The notes below the pieces were generated by a model, which saw only the letters and a list, made by a program, of their open reading frames with translations, was not told where the DNA came from and did no database searches. Of a DNA stretch of 45,594 nucleotides, positions 7,731 through 15,308 are shown piece by piece (position 1 is the stretch's first letter; each line of letters opens with the position of its first letter). The position numbers and the translations under genes are program-made. The DNA comes from Deltaproteobacteria bacterium (GTDB lineage: Bacteria; Desulfobacterota; WTBG01; CAIYCZ01; CAIRTM01). Where the stretch lies: contig JAJRXD010000179.1 in assembly GCA_024276465.1 (NCBI GenBank), positions 1-45,594 on the forward strand, written 5' to 3'.

Positions 7731-9185
7731 ATGAGCGAAAAAAAATTTTTAAAACTGGAAAAAATAGACAACAACAGGTGGCGTATACCAAGGCATGAAA
7801 AAATGAATACTGATGGTGTTGTCTATGCCTGTGCCTCCATGCTGCCCGGGATACAAAAGGACCAGAGCATTGAGCAGGTTGCAAATGTTGCATCTCTTCC
7901 TGGAATTGTGGGTAATTCCATGGCAATGCCTGATGTTCACGAAGGGTATGGATTTCCCATAGGAGGAGTGGCTGCGTTTGATATGCAGGAGGGGATTGTT
8001 TCTCCAGGTGGTGTGGGGTATGACATTAACTGCGGGGTGAGAATCTACAGAACCGGCCTGCAGGCCTCTGAAATTTCCGGGAAGGTTCAGGCTCTTGTGG
8101 ACGGGCTTTTTAAAAATATCCCATCCGGTATCGGGTCAAAAAGAAAAGACCTGAAGCTGAGCAGTAAAAATCTCAAAGATGTCCTCAAAAAGGGGGCAGC
8201 CTGGGCAGTTGCACACGGGTTTGGAAGCGAGAAAGATCTTGATTACATTGAAGACCATGGCTGTATTGCAGGAGCTGACCCTGTTATGGTTTCTGACAGG
8301 GCCTCTGAGCGTGGCCGGCCGCAGCTTGGCACACTTGGGTCCGGAAACCATTTTGTTGAGATTGCCACGGTGGATGAGGTATATGATGAAGACATTGCCG
8401 GAACCCTGGGGCTTTATAAAGGTTTTATAACAATTACTATTCATACAGGCTCACGAGGTCTTGGTTATCAGGTTTGTGATGACTTTATAAAGCGCATGCT
8501 CAAATCAGCACAGAAGTATGGTATTTATCTGCCTGACAGACAGCTCTGCTGTGCCCCGGCCAGCTCAAGGGAGGGAAGAGATTATTTATCAGCAATGGCA
8601 TGTGCAGCAAATTATGCCTTTGCCAACAGGCAGATCATCGGGCACTGGGTAAGGGAGACATTTGAGAAAGTACTTGCTTCAGGCCCCCGGGAGACTAAGA
8701 TCGAACTTGTCTATGATGTGTGTCACAATATTGCGAAGATTGAAACACACTCAGTAAAAGGTGAAAAAAAAGATCTTTGTGTTCACAGAAAAGGTGCCAC
8801 AAGAGCATTCCCTCCTGGCCACGCTCAGGTTCCTGATGATTATAAAAAAATCGGGCAGCCTGTTTTGATTCCTGGTGATATGGGAAGATATTCCTATGTG
8901 CTTGTAGGAACGCAAAAGGCAATGCAGGAAACCTTTGGAAGCACGTGCCATGGTGCGGGAAGGGCCATGAGCCGCAATCAGGCAAAAAAGGTTTCCTGCG
9001 GAAGGTCAATACTTGAGGAGCTGCAGAAAAAGGGCATCCATGTTCGTGCTGCCGGAAAGTCAACGCTGGTTGAGGAGATGCCTGATGCGTATAAAGATGT
9101 AAACATGGTGGTGGGTGTTGTTGCTGCGGCAGGAATTGGCAGGAAGGTTGCCAGGCTGAGGCCAATGGGGGTTATCAAAGGATAA
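7731..9185 (+). CDS. rtcB: RNA-splicing ligase RtcB
   Basis: 484 residues, the size of full-length RtcB. It joins 2',3'-cyclic phosphate (or 3'-phosphate) RNA ends to 5'-OH ends using GTP and Mn(II). Metal-site residues are visible in GGVGYDINCGVR (Asp98, Cys101), GTLGSGNHFVE, HTGSRGLG and VCHN. The guanylated histidine is His407 in CHGAGR, three residues offset from His404 of the Pyrococcus enzyme, as is Cys101 from its Cys98. The archease-rtcB pair is a known RNA-repair arrangement. No RtcR regulator is present in the window, unlike the classical rtcBA locus. Confidence 0.96.
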   Translation: MSEKKFLKLEKIDNNRWRIPRHEKMNTDGVVYACASMLPGIQKDQSIEQVANVASLPGIVGNSMAMPDVHEGYGFPIGGVAAFDMQEGIVSPGGVGYDINCGVRIYRTGLQASEISGKVQALVDGLFKNIPSGIGSKRKDLKLSSKNLKDVLKKGAAWAVAHGFGSEKDLDYIEDHGCIAGADPVMVSDRASERGRPQLGTLGSGNHFVEIATVDEVYDEDIAGTLGLYKGFITITIHTGSRGLGYQVCDDFIKRMLKSAQKYGIYLPDRQLCCAPASSREGRDYLSAMACAANYAFANRQIIGHWVRETFEKVLASGPRETKIELVYDVCHNIAKIETHSVKGEKKDLCVHRKGATRAFPPGHAQVPDDYKKIGQPVLIPGDMGRYSYVLVGTQKAMQETFGSTCHGAGRAMSRNQAKKVSCGRSILEELQKKGIHVRAAGKSTLVEEMPDAYKDVNMVVGVVAAAGIGRKVARLRPMGVIKG

Positions 9186-9232
9186 AACAATATTGATGAA
9201 GCTGGCAAAATTGAAAAAACAGGAATGAGGGC

Positions 9233-9982
9233 ATGAAAAAGAAAGTTATAGTTGTAATGCCAGCCTATAATGCGGCAGAAACAATAGAAAAAACATACAG
9301 GGACATTCCCCGGGGATCTGTTGACGACATAATTCTTGTTGATGATAACAGTACTGACGATACTGTAAGGATTTCTGAATCTTTAGGGATTCATACTATT
9401 GTTCACAAAGAAAACAGGGGATATGGATCAAATCAGAAGACATGCTATGCTGAGGCTATGAAAAGGGGGGCTGATTTTGTAATAATGATACATCCTGATT
9501 ATCAGTATGACAGCAGGCTTGTCCCGTATATAATAGGCTTTTTAGAGCAGGGGATTTGTGACATTGTTTTAGGCTCCCGCATCAGAACAAGAAACGAAAC
9601 AATTAAGTGCGGCATGCCGCTTTATAAATATATTTTTAACAGAATTCTTACCATCACGGAAAACATGGTGCTTGGCCAGAATGTCTCGGATTTTCATACA
9701 GGCTACAGGGCATACACACGGGAGGTTCTTGAAACAATCCCGTTTATGCAAAACTCAGACAACTTTGTTTTTGATACTGAAGTTCTGGTCCAGTCCGTAT
9801 ATTTTGGTTTCAGGATAGGTTGTGTTCCTGTGCCGGTTAGATACTTTTCTGAGGCGTCATCAATAGACTTTAAAAACAGTCTGGTTTATGGTATCAAAAC
9901 CCTTGGGGCTCTTCTGAAATATGTAAACCAGAAGGCGGGTATTAAGAGATACCCTTTGTTTGACAAGGCAGAGAATGAATAA
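9233..9982 (+). CDS. family 2 glycosyltransferase (dolichol-phosphate-mannose-synthase-like)
   Basis: 249 residues with a GT-A fold: the N-terminal VVMPAYNAAETIEKTYRDIP, the nucleotide-sugar motif ILVDDNSTDDT, and HPDYQYD where metal-binding acids usually lie. The body resembles bacterial DPM1/GtrB-type enzymes that transfer a sugar to a lipid phosphate, but there are no C-terminal membrane helices, so it would be soluble or peripheral. A GAGG precedes the ATG. It follows rtcB by 47 bases on the same strand, which may be chance. Acceptor and sugar cannot be read from sequence. Confidence 0.87.
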   Translation: MKKKVIVVMPAYNAAETIEKTYRDIPRGSVDDIILVDDNSTDDTVRISESLGIHTIVHKENRGYGSNQKTCYAEAMKRGADFVIMIHPDYQYDSRLVPYIIGFLEQGICDIVLGSRIRTRNETIKCGMPLYKYIFNRILTITENMVLGQNVSDFHTGYRAYTREVLETIPFMQNSDNFVFDTEVLVQSVYFGFRIGCVPVPVRYFSEASSIDFKNSLVYGIKTLGALLKYVNQKAGIKRYPLFDKAENE

Positions 9983-10039
9983 GTTTTGTAACTATACAGA
10001 TGTTCAGGCTGAAGTATATCATAACAATTCAGGCACCTT

Positions 10040-10069
10040 AGGTTGAAGTGATCTAACAGTCTTCAACCT
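10040..10069. terminator. hairpin between convergent genes
   Basis: AGGTTGAAG (10040-10048) is the perfect complement of CTTCAACCT (10061-10069), and weaker pairing (GTAACTA..CAGGC with GCCTGAGTAGTTAC) surrounds it. It lies between two convergent genes and may stop transcription from both sides. There is no long T tract. Confidence 0.45.
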
Positions 10070-10111
10070 TCAGTCTATCTGCCTGAGTAGTTACCAGTTT
10101 TTATCTTTTGT

Positions 10112-11686
10112 TTACCCCTCCTTTGGAACATAAACAAACTGTGGTCTGACCCTGAATCCTGTTAATGGCATAAAAGTATCAGGGTTTTCATAATGTATTT
10201 CAGAAGTTTTTTCATAATGGCTTATAATTGTTTTCTCAACGGGATTTTCCGTGTCCGGGCTGATTGCCCAGTCATGGATGATTGCAGAAAACTGCCTTTT
10301 TGATATCTTATCCAGAAGCCTGCCGGGGAGTTTGTCCTTAAACCCGATGAAAACATCATCAACAGGCATTCTATGTGCATACATTTTCTTTCCAGCCATA
10401 ACAGGATAGTATGAATGAAAAGGCATATACACATCTCCCCTGAAAGAGGAAACTGTTTCAATTAATTGCTTTCCTGCCTTATAGTCCCCGGGTCCTGGAA
10501 TGTGATTCAGAGGGTTATATTTCAGCATTATAAACTGGAACAGGATGGAAACATATAAAAAAAAGACAATGATGGAATTCCCTGTGAATTCCTTAATCAG
10601 GTATCCTGCGATTATGCAAAAGAATATTATTGCGACTGACACTGCAGGGATAATTCCGTTAATATGTCCCCCAAACTTGCATCTCATGGTTATGCTGGCA
10701 AGCAAAGCTGCCATGAAAGCAAGTGCTGGGAATAAAACAGAGCCATTTTTTTCTGGTGATTTTATCTGATGCAGAAACCATGCGATAATCAGAGATAAAA
10801 TAAAGGGAATATTGCCAAGCAGGTCATCTGCAAAAAAATAATAGAGCTTTTTTATGCTCCCATAGTTCTGCTGTGCGAAATGAGTATAATAGCTGTATAT
10901 TTGCCCGAGGACAGGATTGTTTGCTGTCTCAGTATACCCATAATGTTTCATTGGCACGGTAAAACTGTAAAACCAGTACCACCCATCTGTCAGCCAGTTT
11001 AATAACAAGTTTCCGCCAACAACGAAAAGGAAACTAATTGTAATAAAAATCATGAACCTGCTTTTTTTGATATGCCACAGATAGAAAGAGCAGAGGATGA
11101 TAAAAAACAGAGCCGGCTGTTTTGTAAAATACGCCAGAGAAAGAATCAGGGCGGCAACAGCCACACCGGAAGTTGAGCAGGAATAATATCTCAGGATATA
11201 TAATCCGGATAAAGTGAAAGCCAGAAAAAGCGAATCAACCCGTGCTACATCATACCAGAAGTCGCTCAGCCCGTAGCAGGCAAAGAACATTGAAACGCCA
11301 ACAAATGCCATGAGCCTGTTTCCTGTTTCCCTGCTGATGAATTTGAAGATTACAGAACCGGATATAAATGATGAGAGAACCGAAACAATCCGTGCAACCT
11401 GGAAACCTGGTCCGAATATTTTTGCCATATTGCCGGTAATCCAGTAATATACGGGGGGATACAGAAACGGAACAAACTCCTGATTCGGTGCAGTGTAAAG
11501 AGGCTTGCTGTTAACAATCCTGATCATGGCAGATACAAAATAGCCTTCAAGCCACTCAAGTTCAAAGGGATAGAACAGCCTCTTTGAAACCATAAAAAGG
11601 TAACAGAGGATATAGTACAGGCCCAGTAAAACAATTATTGCCTTTAGTACAATGCCTGCTGTTGATATTAACTTTCTTTCAGCCAT
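10112..11686 (-). CDS. GT-C family membrane glycosyltransferase (family 39-like)
   Basis: 524 residues, with about ten or more hydrophobic helices and a C-terminal soluble tail. After the first helix there is FELEWLEGYFV, an acidic loop in the position of the catalytic Asp/Glu of GT-C enzymes such as PMT and ArnT, followed by a loop with PFLYPPVYYW, typical of family 39-like proteins. Such enzymes move a sugar from a polyprenyl-phosphate donor to a periplasmic acceptor. It is convergent with the GT2 gene at 9233, an enzyme of the type that can make such a lipid-linked donor. This partnership is an inference. Confidence 0.75.
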   Translation of the reverse strand: MAERKLISTAGIVLKAIIVLLGLYYILCYLFMVSKRLFYPFELEWLEGYFVSAMIRIVNSKPLYTAPNQEFVPFLYPPVYYWITGNMAKIFGPGFQVARIVSVLSSFISGSVIFKFISRETGNRLMAFVGVSMFFACYGLSDFWYDVARVDSLFLAFTLSGLYILRYYSCSTSGVAVAALILSLAYFTKQPALFFIILCSFYLWHIKKSRFMIFITISFLFVVGGNLLLNWLTDGWYWFYSFTVPMKHYGYTETANNPVLGQIYSYYTHFAQQNYGSIKKLYYFFADDLLGNIPFILSLIIAWFLHQIKSPEKNGSVLFPALAFMAALLASITMRCKFGGHINGIIPAVSVAIIFFCIIAGYLIKEFTGNSIIVFFLYVSILFQFIMLKYNPLNHIPGPGDYKAGKQLIETVSSFRGDVYMPFHSYYPVMAGKKMYAHRMPVDDVFIGFKDKLPGRLLDKISKRQFSAIIHDWAISPDTENPVEKTIISHYEKTSEIHYENPDTFMPLTGFRVRPQFVYVPKEG

Positions 11687-11801
11687 TGGGGGTAATTTAA
11701 CGATTTTTTAATTCTCAACAATTTTTCAGATGTTAACAAAATCCACTGATATAACAAGATAAATCTAAACAATAAGACGATTATTCCGACTGAAAGTTTT
11801 A

Positions 11802-11884
11802 CCTGGAGTGAGAAGCGTAAAGAGAGTGATATGCTGTTACACTCACTGTCTTTATATGAAAAAGAGCCCGGCTCAATTTTCAGG
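11802..11884. repeat. family A repeat, divergent copy (A4), inside a non-coding gap
   Basis: The sequence GAGTGATATGCTGTTACAC followed by TCACTGTCTTTAT and a CCCGGCTCAATTTT(CAGG) end matches the reverse complement of the left half of A2. The ends are CCTGG and TCAGG rather than CCTAA/TTAGG, and no flanking duplication is visible. Apart from this copy, the 11687-12120 gap between the divergent genes holds nothing I can assign. Confidence 0.5.
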
Positions 11885-12120
11885 AAAGGATATTTATCTT
11901 ATATCCAGTGTACCAGCAAGAGATATTGCCATACTGGTTTATGTTTTTTATTTGGCATTGAAGCTTTTGGCTTTGAGGGCAGGTAGAGCACCTGAAATCT
12001 CCCAACGTGTGCCCCACCATATTCTGTTGTGACTTTCTTGTTGACACACAGGAGATTTTCCTCCCGTACTTGCCCTGTCAAAAGGCACGTTCTTATCAAA
12101 TATTAAACTCTGCAATTCAG

Positions 12121-13362
12121 ATGATTATTAGGAAGAGAAGAGAAATCATCCAAAAAGCAGGACTGCTTATTTTCAGTACTATTCTGTCACTTGTGGTGGT
12201 TGAGCTCTACCTGCGGGTGACGACTGTGCGTCCTGAGATGAAAGTGGGAACAACGCGAACGCCAAAGGCCCGGCTGTACGGGTGGGCCCCGGTTCCGGAC
12301 TCGATGAACACTTTTTTGAATCCGGATACCGGAGAGAAGAGGAAAGTTCGTATTAACTCTCAGGGCTGGAAAGACGTTGACCACACCTTTGATAAACCTG
12401 ATGGAATTGTTAGAATTCTTTTTCTTGGTGATTCATTTACTTTTGGGATGGTCCCCCTTGAGGACCTCTATACCAGGCGTGTTGAGCAGAAGCTTACCGA
12501 GAGAGGTGTAACTGGAGTTGAGGTTATCTCAATGGGAGTAGGATCGTGGGGAACTGATCAAGAGCTTGAGGCCCTGCGGATCGAGGGTGTTAAATATGAT
12601 CCGGATGTGGTTATTTACCAGTTCACGGAAAATGATCTGTGGAATAATATGCAGCCGCAGAAAGGCATACCCCTTAAAAGAAGGATCTTCCTCAACAAGC
12701 CCTTTCGTTATGAACTGCGGGAAGGAAAGTTGGCTCGAATTGATCGGCGATCGGACATAATCCCTGAGCCCCATGCCTGTGATCGGTGGTTCAGGGATTT
12801 CCTTCTGAAGAGCTATGTTGTTTATTATCTGAATCTGATCAGGACCAGCGTTCTGAGTGGTTCAGCCCAGATGAGAGAGATGCAACATGCAATCAATCCA
12901 AACGGTTCATACAAACCGGATGACGGAAGTCCCCATCATGAGAAGAGGTGGGCATTGCTTGAGGCACTGATTCTCGAAATGAGATCTGTGGCGTCTAAAG
13001 CTGGTGCGAAACTGGTCGTATTTTCTGATTCGGGTGACGAAGGCCTGAGAATCTGGAATCTTAACAAAGGCCGTATTCAGAACGACGGAACTACTGACTA
13101 TGTTATGTGGAAGGGAGAGAAGTACAGGGTGGACACTAAACGTCCCATGAAGGAACTCACCAGGTTGTGTCAACGGCATTTAATTCCTCTGATCAATCCT
13201 GTCAGAACCTACGAGAGATACAGGAATGACCCCCATACGAATGCCAGGGGAAACGACATGATGGCAGAAGACATTGTTGATTTTCTTCTGTCCTGGGATT
13301 ACTTTCAAAGACTGCTCACATCAAGGTATAAGCCGGTGCCAGACATGACAGATGCAGAATAG
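12121..13362 (+). CDS. membrane-anchored SGNH/GDSL hydrolase-like protein
   Basis: 413 residues from this ATG: a basic N-terminus, one hydrophobic anchor (about residues 12-32), then an SGNH hydrolase domain. Block I is FLGDSFTFG with the nucleophile Ser105; block II is GVGSWGTD; block III is FTENDLWNN with Asn171; block V is NDPHTNARG with Asp370 and His372. Such enzymes are esterases or O-acetyl-group enzymes; an exported, anchored one would act on an envelope glycan. The frame is open back to 12007, but that extension is Cys-rich and unlike a signal peptide, so I start at the ATG before the basic-anchor segment. Codon use seems more GC-rich than that of neighbouring genes, which may mark transfer. 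Confidence 0.78.
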   Translation: MIIRKRREIIQKAGLLIFSTILSLVVVELYLRVTTVRPEMKVGTTRTPKARLYGWAPVPDSMNTFLNPDTGEKRKVRINSQGWKDVDHTFDKPDGIVRILFLGDSFTFGMVPLEDLYTRRVEQKLTERGVTGVEVISMGVGSWGTDQELEALRIEGVKYDPDVVIYQFTENDLWNNMQPQKGIPLKRRIFLNKPFRYELREGKLARIDRRSDIIPEPHACDRWFRDFLLKSYVVYYLNLIRTSVLSGSAQMREMQHAINPNGSYKPDDGSPHHEKRWALLEALILEMRSVASKAGAKLVVFSDSGDEGLRIWNLNKGRIQNDGTTDYVMWKGEKYRVDTKRPMKELTRLCQRHLIPLINPVRTYERYRNDPHTNARGNDMMAEDIVDFLLSWDYFQRLLTSRYKPVPDMTDAE

Positions 13363-13487
13363 TATGCAGGGCAAGGTACCCGGACCCGGGGAAGGCCCTG
13401 CCGCGTTTCGCCAAGGGTTCCCCCCCCTTAGCTGCGAACCCTACTGCAAAATCCGGATTAATAAATACACTTTTTCCGGCACAGATG

Positions 13488-13516
13488 TTTACTTTAAATA
13501 AAATATCATATATATA
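13488..13516 (+). promoter_or_regulatory. possible promoter for the enolase-like gene
   Basis: TTTACT (13488-13493), a 17-base spacer and TATATA (13511-13516) lie in a very AT-rich stretch. AAGGAG at 13574-13579 is well placed for the ATG at 13587. The -10 call is weak because of the AT repeat. Confidence 0.35.
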
Positions 13517-13586
13517 TATTTTCTAAGGAATAATCAAGCGTACTCAGATTTTTTATGTCTAACCCAAGATATCAAAGGAGTGCATC

Positions 13587-15101
13587 ATGACAACAACTAC
13601 AGTATCGAACTTTAAACTGAAGGGCAGGGAAATACTTTCTTCTTATGCATCATTTACCCTTGAAGGTGAAATTACAGCCCGGGTGCGACGCGGATTGCAG
13701 ACTTATACCATTACTGAGCGTAACGGGATTGCCAAGGGGACTTCTGATGGCGAAGCAGAGGCTATTTACATAGCAAATGATAAGGCCATCAAATCCATTG
13801 AAAAAAATATTGTACCCCTTCTTCCAAAAAAAGTTGTTATAAACAAGCCGGGGGATATCCTGGACGCATGTGCTGAATTTGATCTAAAGCTTGTAAAAGG
13901 GGCTGGCCACAACAAGAAGGTTTGGGGAGGTAATGCCTGCCTGGCAGCTTCCACGGTTTTCTTTCAGACTCTGCTGAAGGCATCCGGATACAGGGCCTGG
14001 CAGCTTCATCGGCCCAGGGGAGGACTCAAGACCTTCTATATGCCCAATATTGCCTTCAATATGGTCTGCGGCGGAGAGCATGTGCCAGGCACCAGGCAGG
14101 ACATCCAGGAGATGTTTTTTATTGCGATGAACGAGAAATCGGTTAAGGGTGTGTTTGAGACAGGTGTAAAATTTTTTAAGCAGTTTGAGAAAAATCTTGT
14201 GCGGGACAAGCTGCCAACTGGTACTGCCAAGGAGCGTGGCTTTGTATTCCCTGTTAAGGACAACTTCGAGGGCATCAAACGCATCAGGGAGTGTGCCCGG
14301 CAGATCGGGCTTAAGCCTTCTGATTATGCAATCGGAACCGATAATGCTTTTTCTGAAATTCAGAAAGGGCCAAAGCTTCGCAAGTCCGGCAAATATGATA
14401 TGCGATTTTCAGGTATGGGCATCAAAACCCGTGAGCAACTGATTGAGTTTAACGCCAAAGTAGTAAAGAGCGCACCAAACTTTGTGACCATGGAAGACCC
14501 TGGCTCTGAGGCAGACGTGGAAGCCCACAAGCTTATGAATGCTCTGTACGGTGACCGGGTTCAGGTAGTAGTCGATGACGCTGCAGTTACGCAGATGCGA
14601 TTTATCATTCCCTTCCTGGCAGCGCCGGAGCCTGAGAACAGGGCCGGCAACTCCATCCTGATCAAACTGAACCAGGCCGGCACTTTTACTGAAACCTGCC
14701 TGGCAGCCGAAATAACCCTTGGGCTTGCTGATCTGTCCAGGGTTGAACAGTTTCTGTTCGCCCGTAATGACATTAAGAATGTTTTGAAACAGTTGAAGGA
14801 GCTTGGTGTGGGCAGCCTGAAGGAGGCCATCAACAATATCAGCAGGGGAGGCTTTTCAGCATTTTTCTCCCATCGCTCCACGGAAGGTACATCGGAATTT
14901 CTTCCTTACATGCCACTCATGTACGGTGCTGTATCGCGCAAGATCTGGTTCAAAGCAGGTGCTCCCAATGGTGAGCGCAACCTTCAGAACTACAACCCTC
15001 TCATAAGGGCCGAAGAAGAGATGCGGGGCAGTAAGATCAAAACCGTAGTTGCAGGGTTCGAGGGACTTCCCGATAACGTAAAGATTCCAGCGATACAATA
15101 G
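13587..15101 (+). CDS. divergent enolase family protein
   Basis: 504 residues against about 430 for ordinary enolase (2-phosphoglycerate to phosphoenolpyruvate). By eye every classical catalytic or Mg-binding position has a counterpart: His165 in GGEH, Glu216 in KERG, Asp252 in GTDNAFSE, Glu303 in MEDP, Asp331 in VDDAAVTQ, Lys360 in ILIKLNQAG, His429-Arg430-Ser431 in SHRS and Lys456 before NYNPLIR. Around them the usual blocks are changed: SRGNPT near the start reads SYASFT, the Ser-loop GASTG is not recognisable, GDEGG is AKERG, and about 40 extra residues sit between Lys360 and His429. It has its own promoter-like region and ribosome site. It may be the genome's only enolase or a specialised paralogue. 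Confidence 0.8.
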   Translation: MTTTTVSNFKLKGREILSSYASFTLEGEITARVRRGLQTYTITERNGIAKGTSDGEAEAIYIANDKAIKSIEKNIVPLLPKKVVINKPGDILDACAEFDLKLVKGAGHNKKVWGGNACLAASTVFFQTLLKASGYRAWQLHRPRGGLKTFYMPNIAFNMVCGGEHVPGTRQDIQEMFFIAMNEKSVKGVFETGVKFFKQFEKNLVRDKLPTGTAKERGFVFPVKDNFEGIKRIRECARQIGLKPSDYAIGTDNAFSEIQKGPKLRKSGKYDMRFSGMGIKTREQLIEFNAKVVKSAPNFVTMEDPGSEADVEAHKLMNALYGDRVQVVVDDAAVTQMRFIIPFLAAPEPENRAGNSILIKLNQAGTFTETCLAAEITLGLADLSRVEQFLFARNDIKNVLKQLKELGVGSLKEAINNISRGGFSAFFSHRSTEGTSEFLPYMPLMYGAVSRKIWFKAGAPNGERNLQNYNPLIRAEEEMRGSKIKTVVAGFEGLPDNVKIPAIQ

Positions 15102-15117
15102 TTTATTGTTTGCAAAA

Positions 15118-15138
15118 CCCCGTGTGCTCTGCACGGGG
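15118..15138 (+). other. small GC-rich hairpin after the enolase-like gene
   Basis: CCCCGTG (15118-15124) pairs with CACGGGG (15132-15138), with no T tract. It precedes the stronger hairpin at 15170-15204. Confidence 0.5.
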
Positions 15139-15169
15139 ATGCAAAAGGAACCTGACCACAGGTGTGACC

Positions 15170-15204
15170 CTGTGTTTCTGAGGCCTGCGGCCTGAGAAAC
15201 ACAG
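15170..15204 (+). terminator. strong hairpin, probable terminator of the enolase-like gene
   Basis: A 16-base stem with one mismatch: the arm ending in GAGGCC pairs across a TGC loop with GGCCTGAGAAACACAG. The following sequence is only moderately T-rich, so it may also protect the transcript end. Confidence 0.6.
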
Positions 15205-15308
15205 TAAGATTTCATTTGTGAAATGTAAAAACTGCCATAATAGAAGTTTTTGTCTGTTTCAAGACTGTCTGGTTGAATCCCATTAAACTGTTTTTAGACA
15301 AGGATAAT

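Noticed and set aside
12007-12120. N-terminal extension of the SGNH hydrolase
   Set aside because: Cys-rich residues with no signal-peptide character precede a proper basic-plus-hydrophobic anchor starting at 12121.
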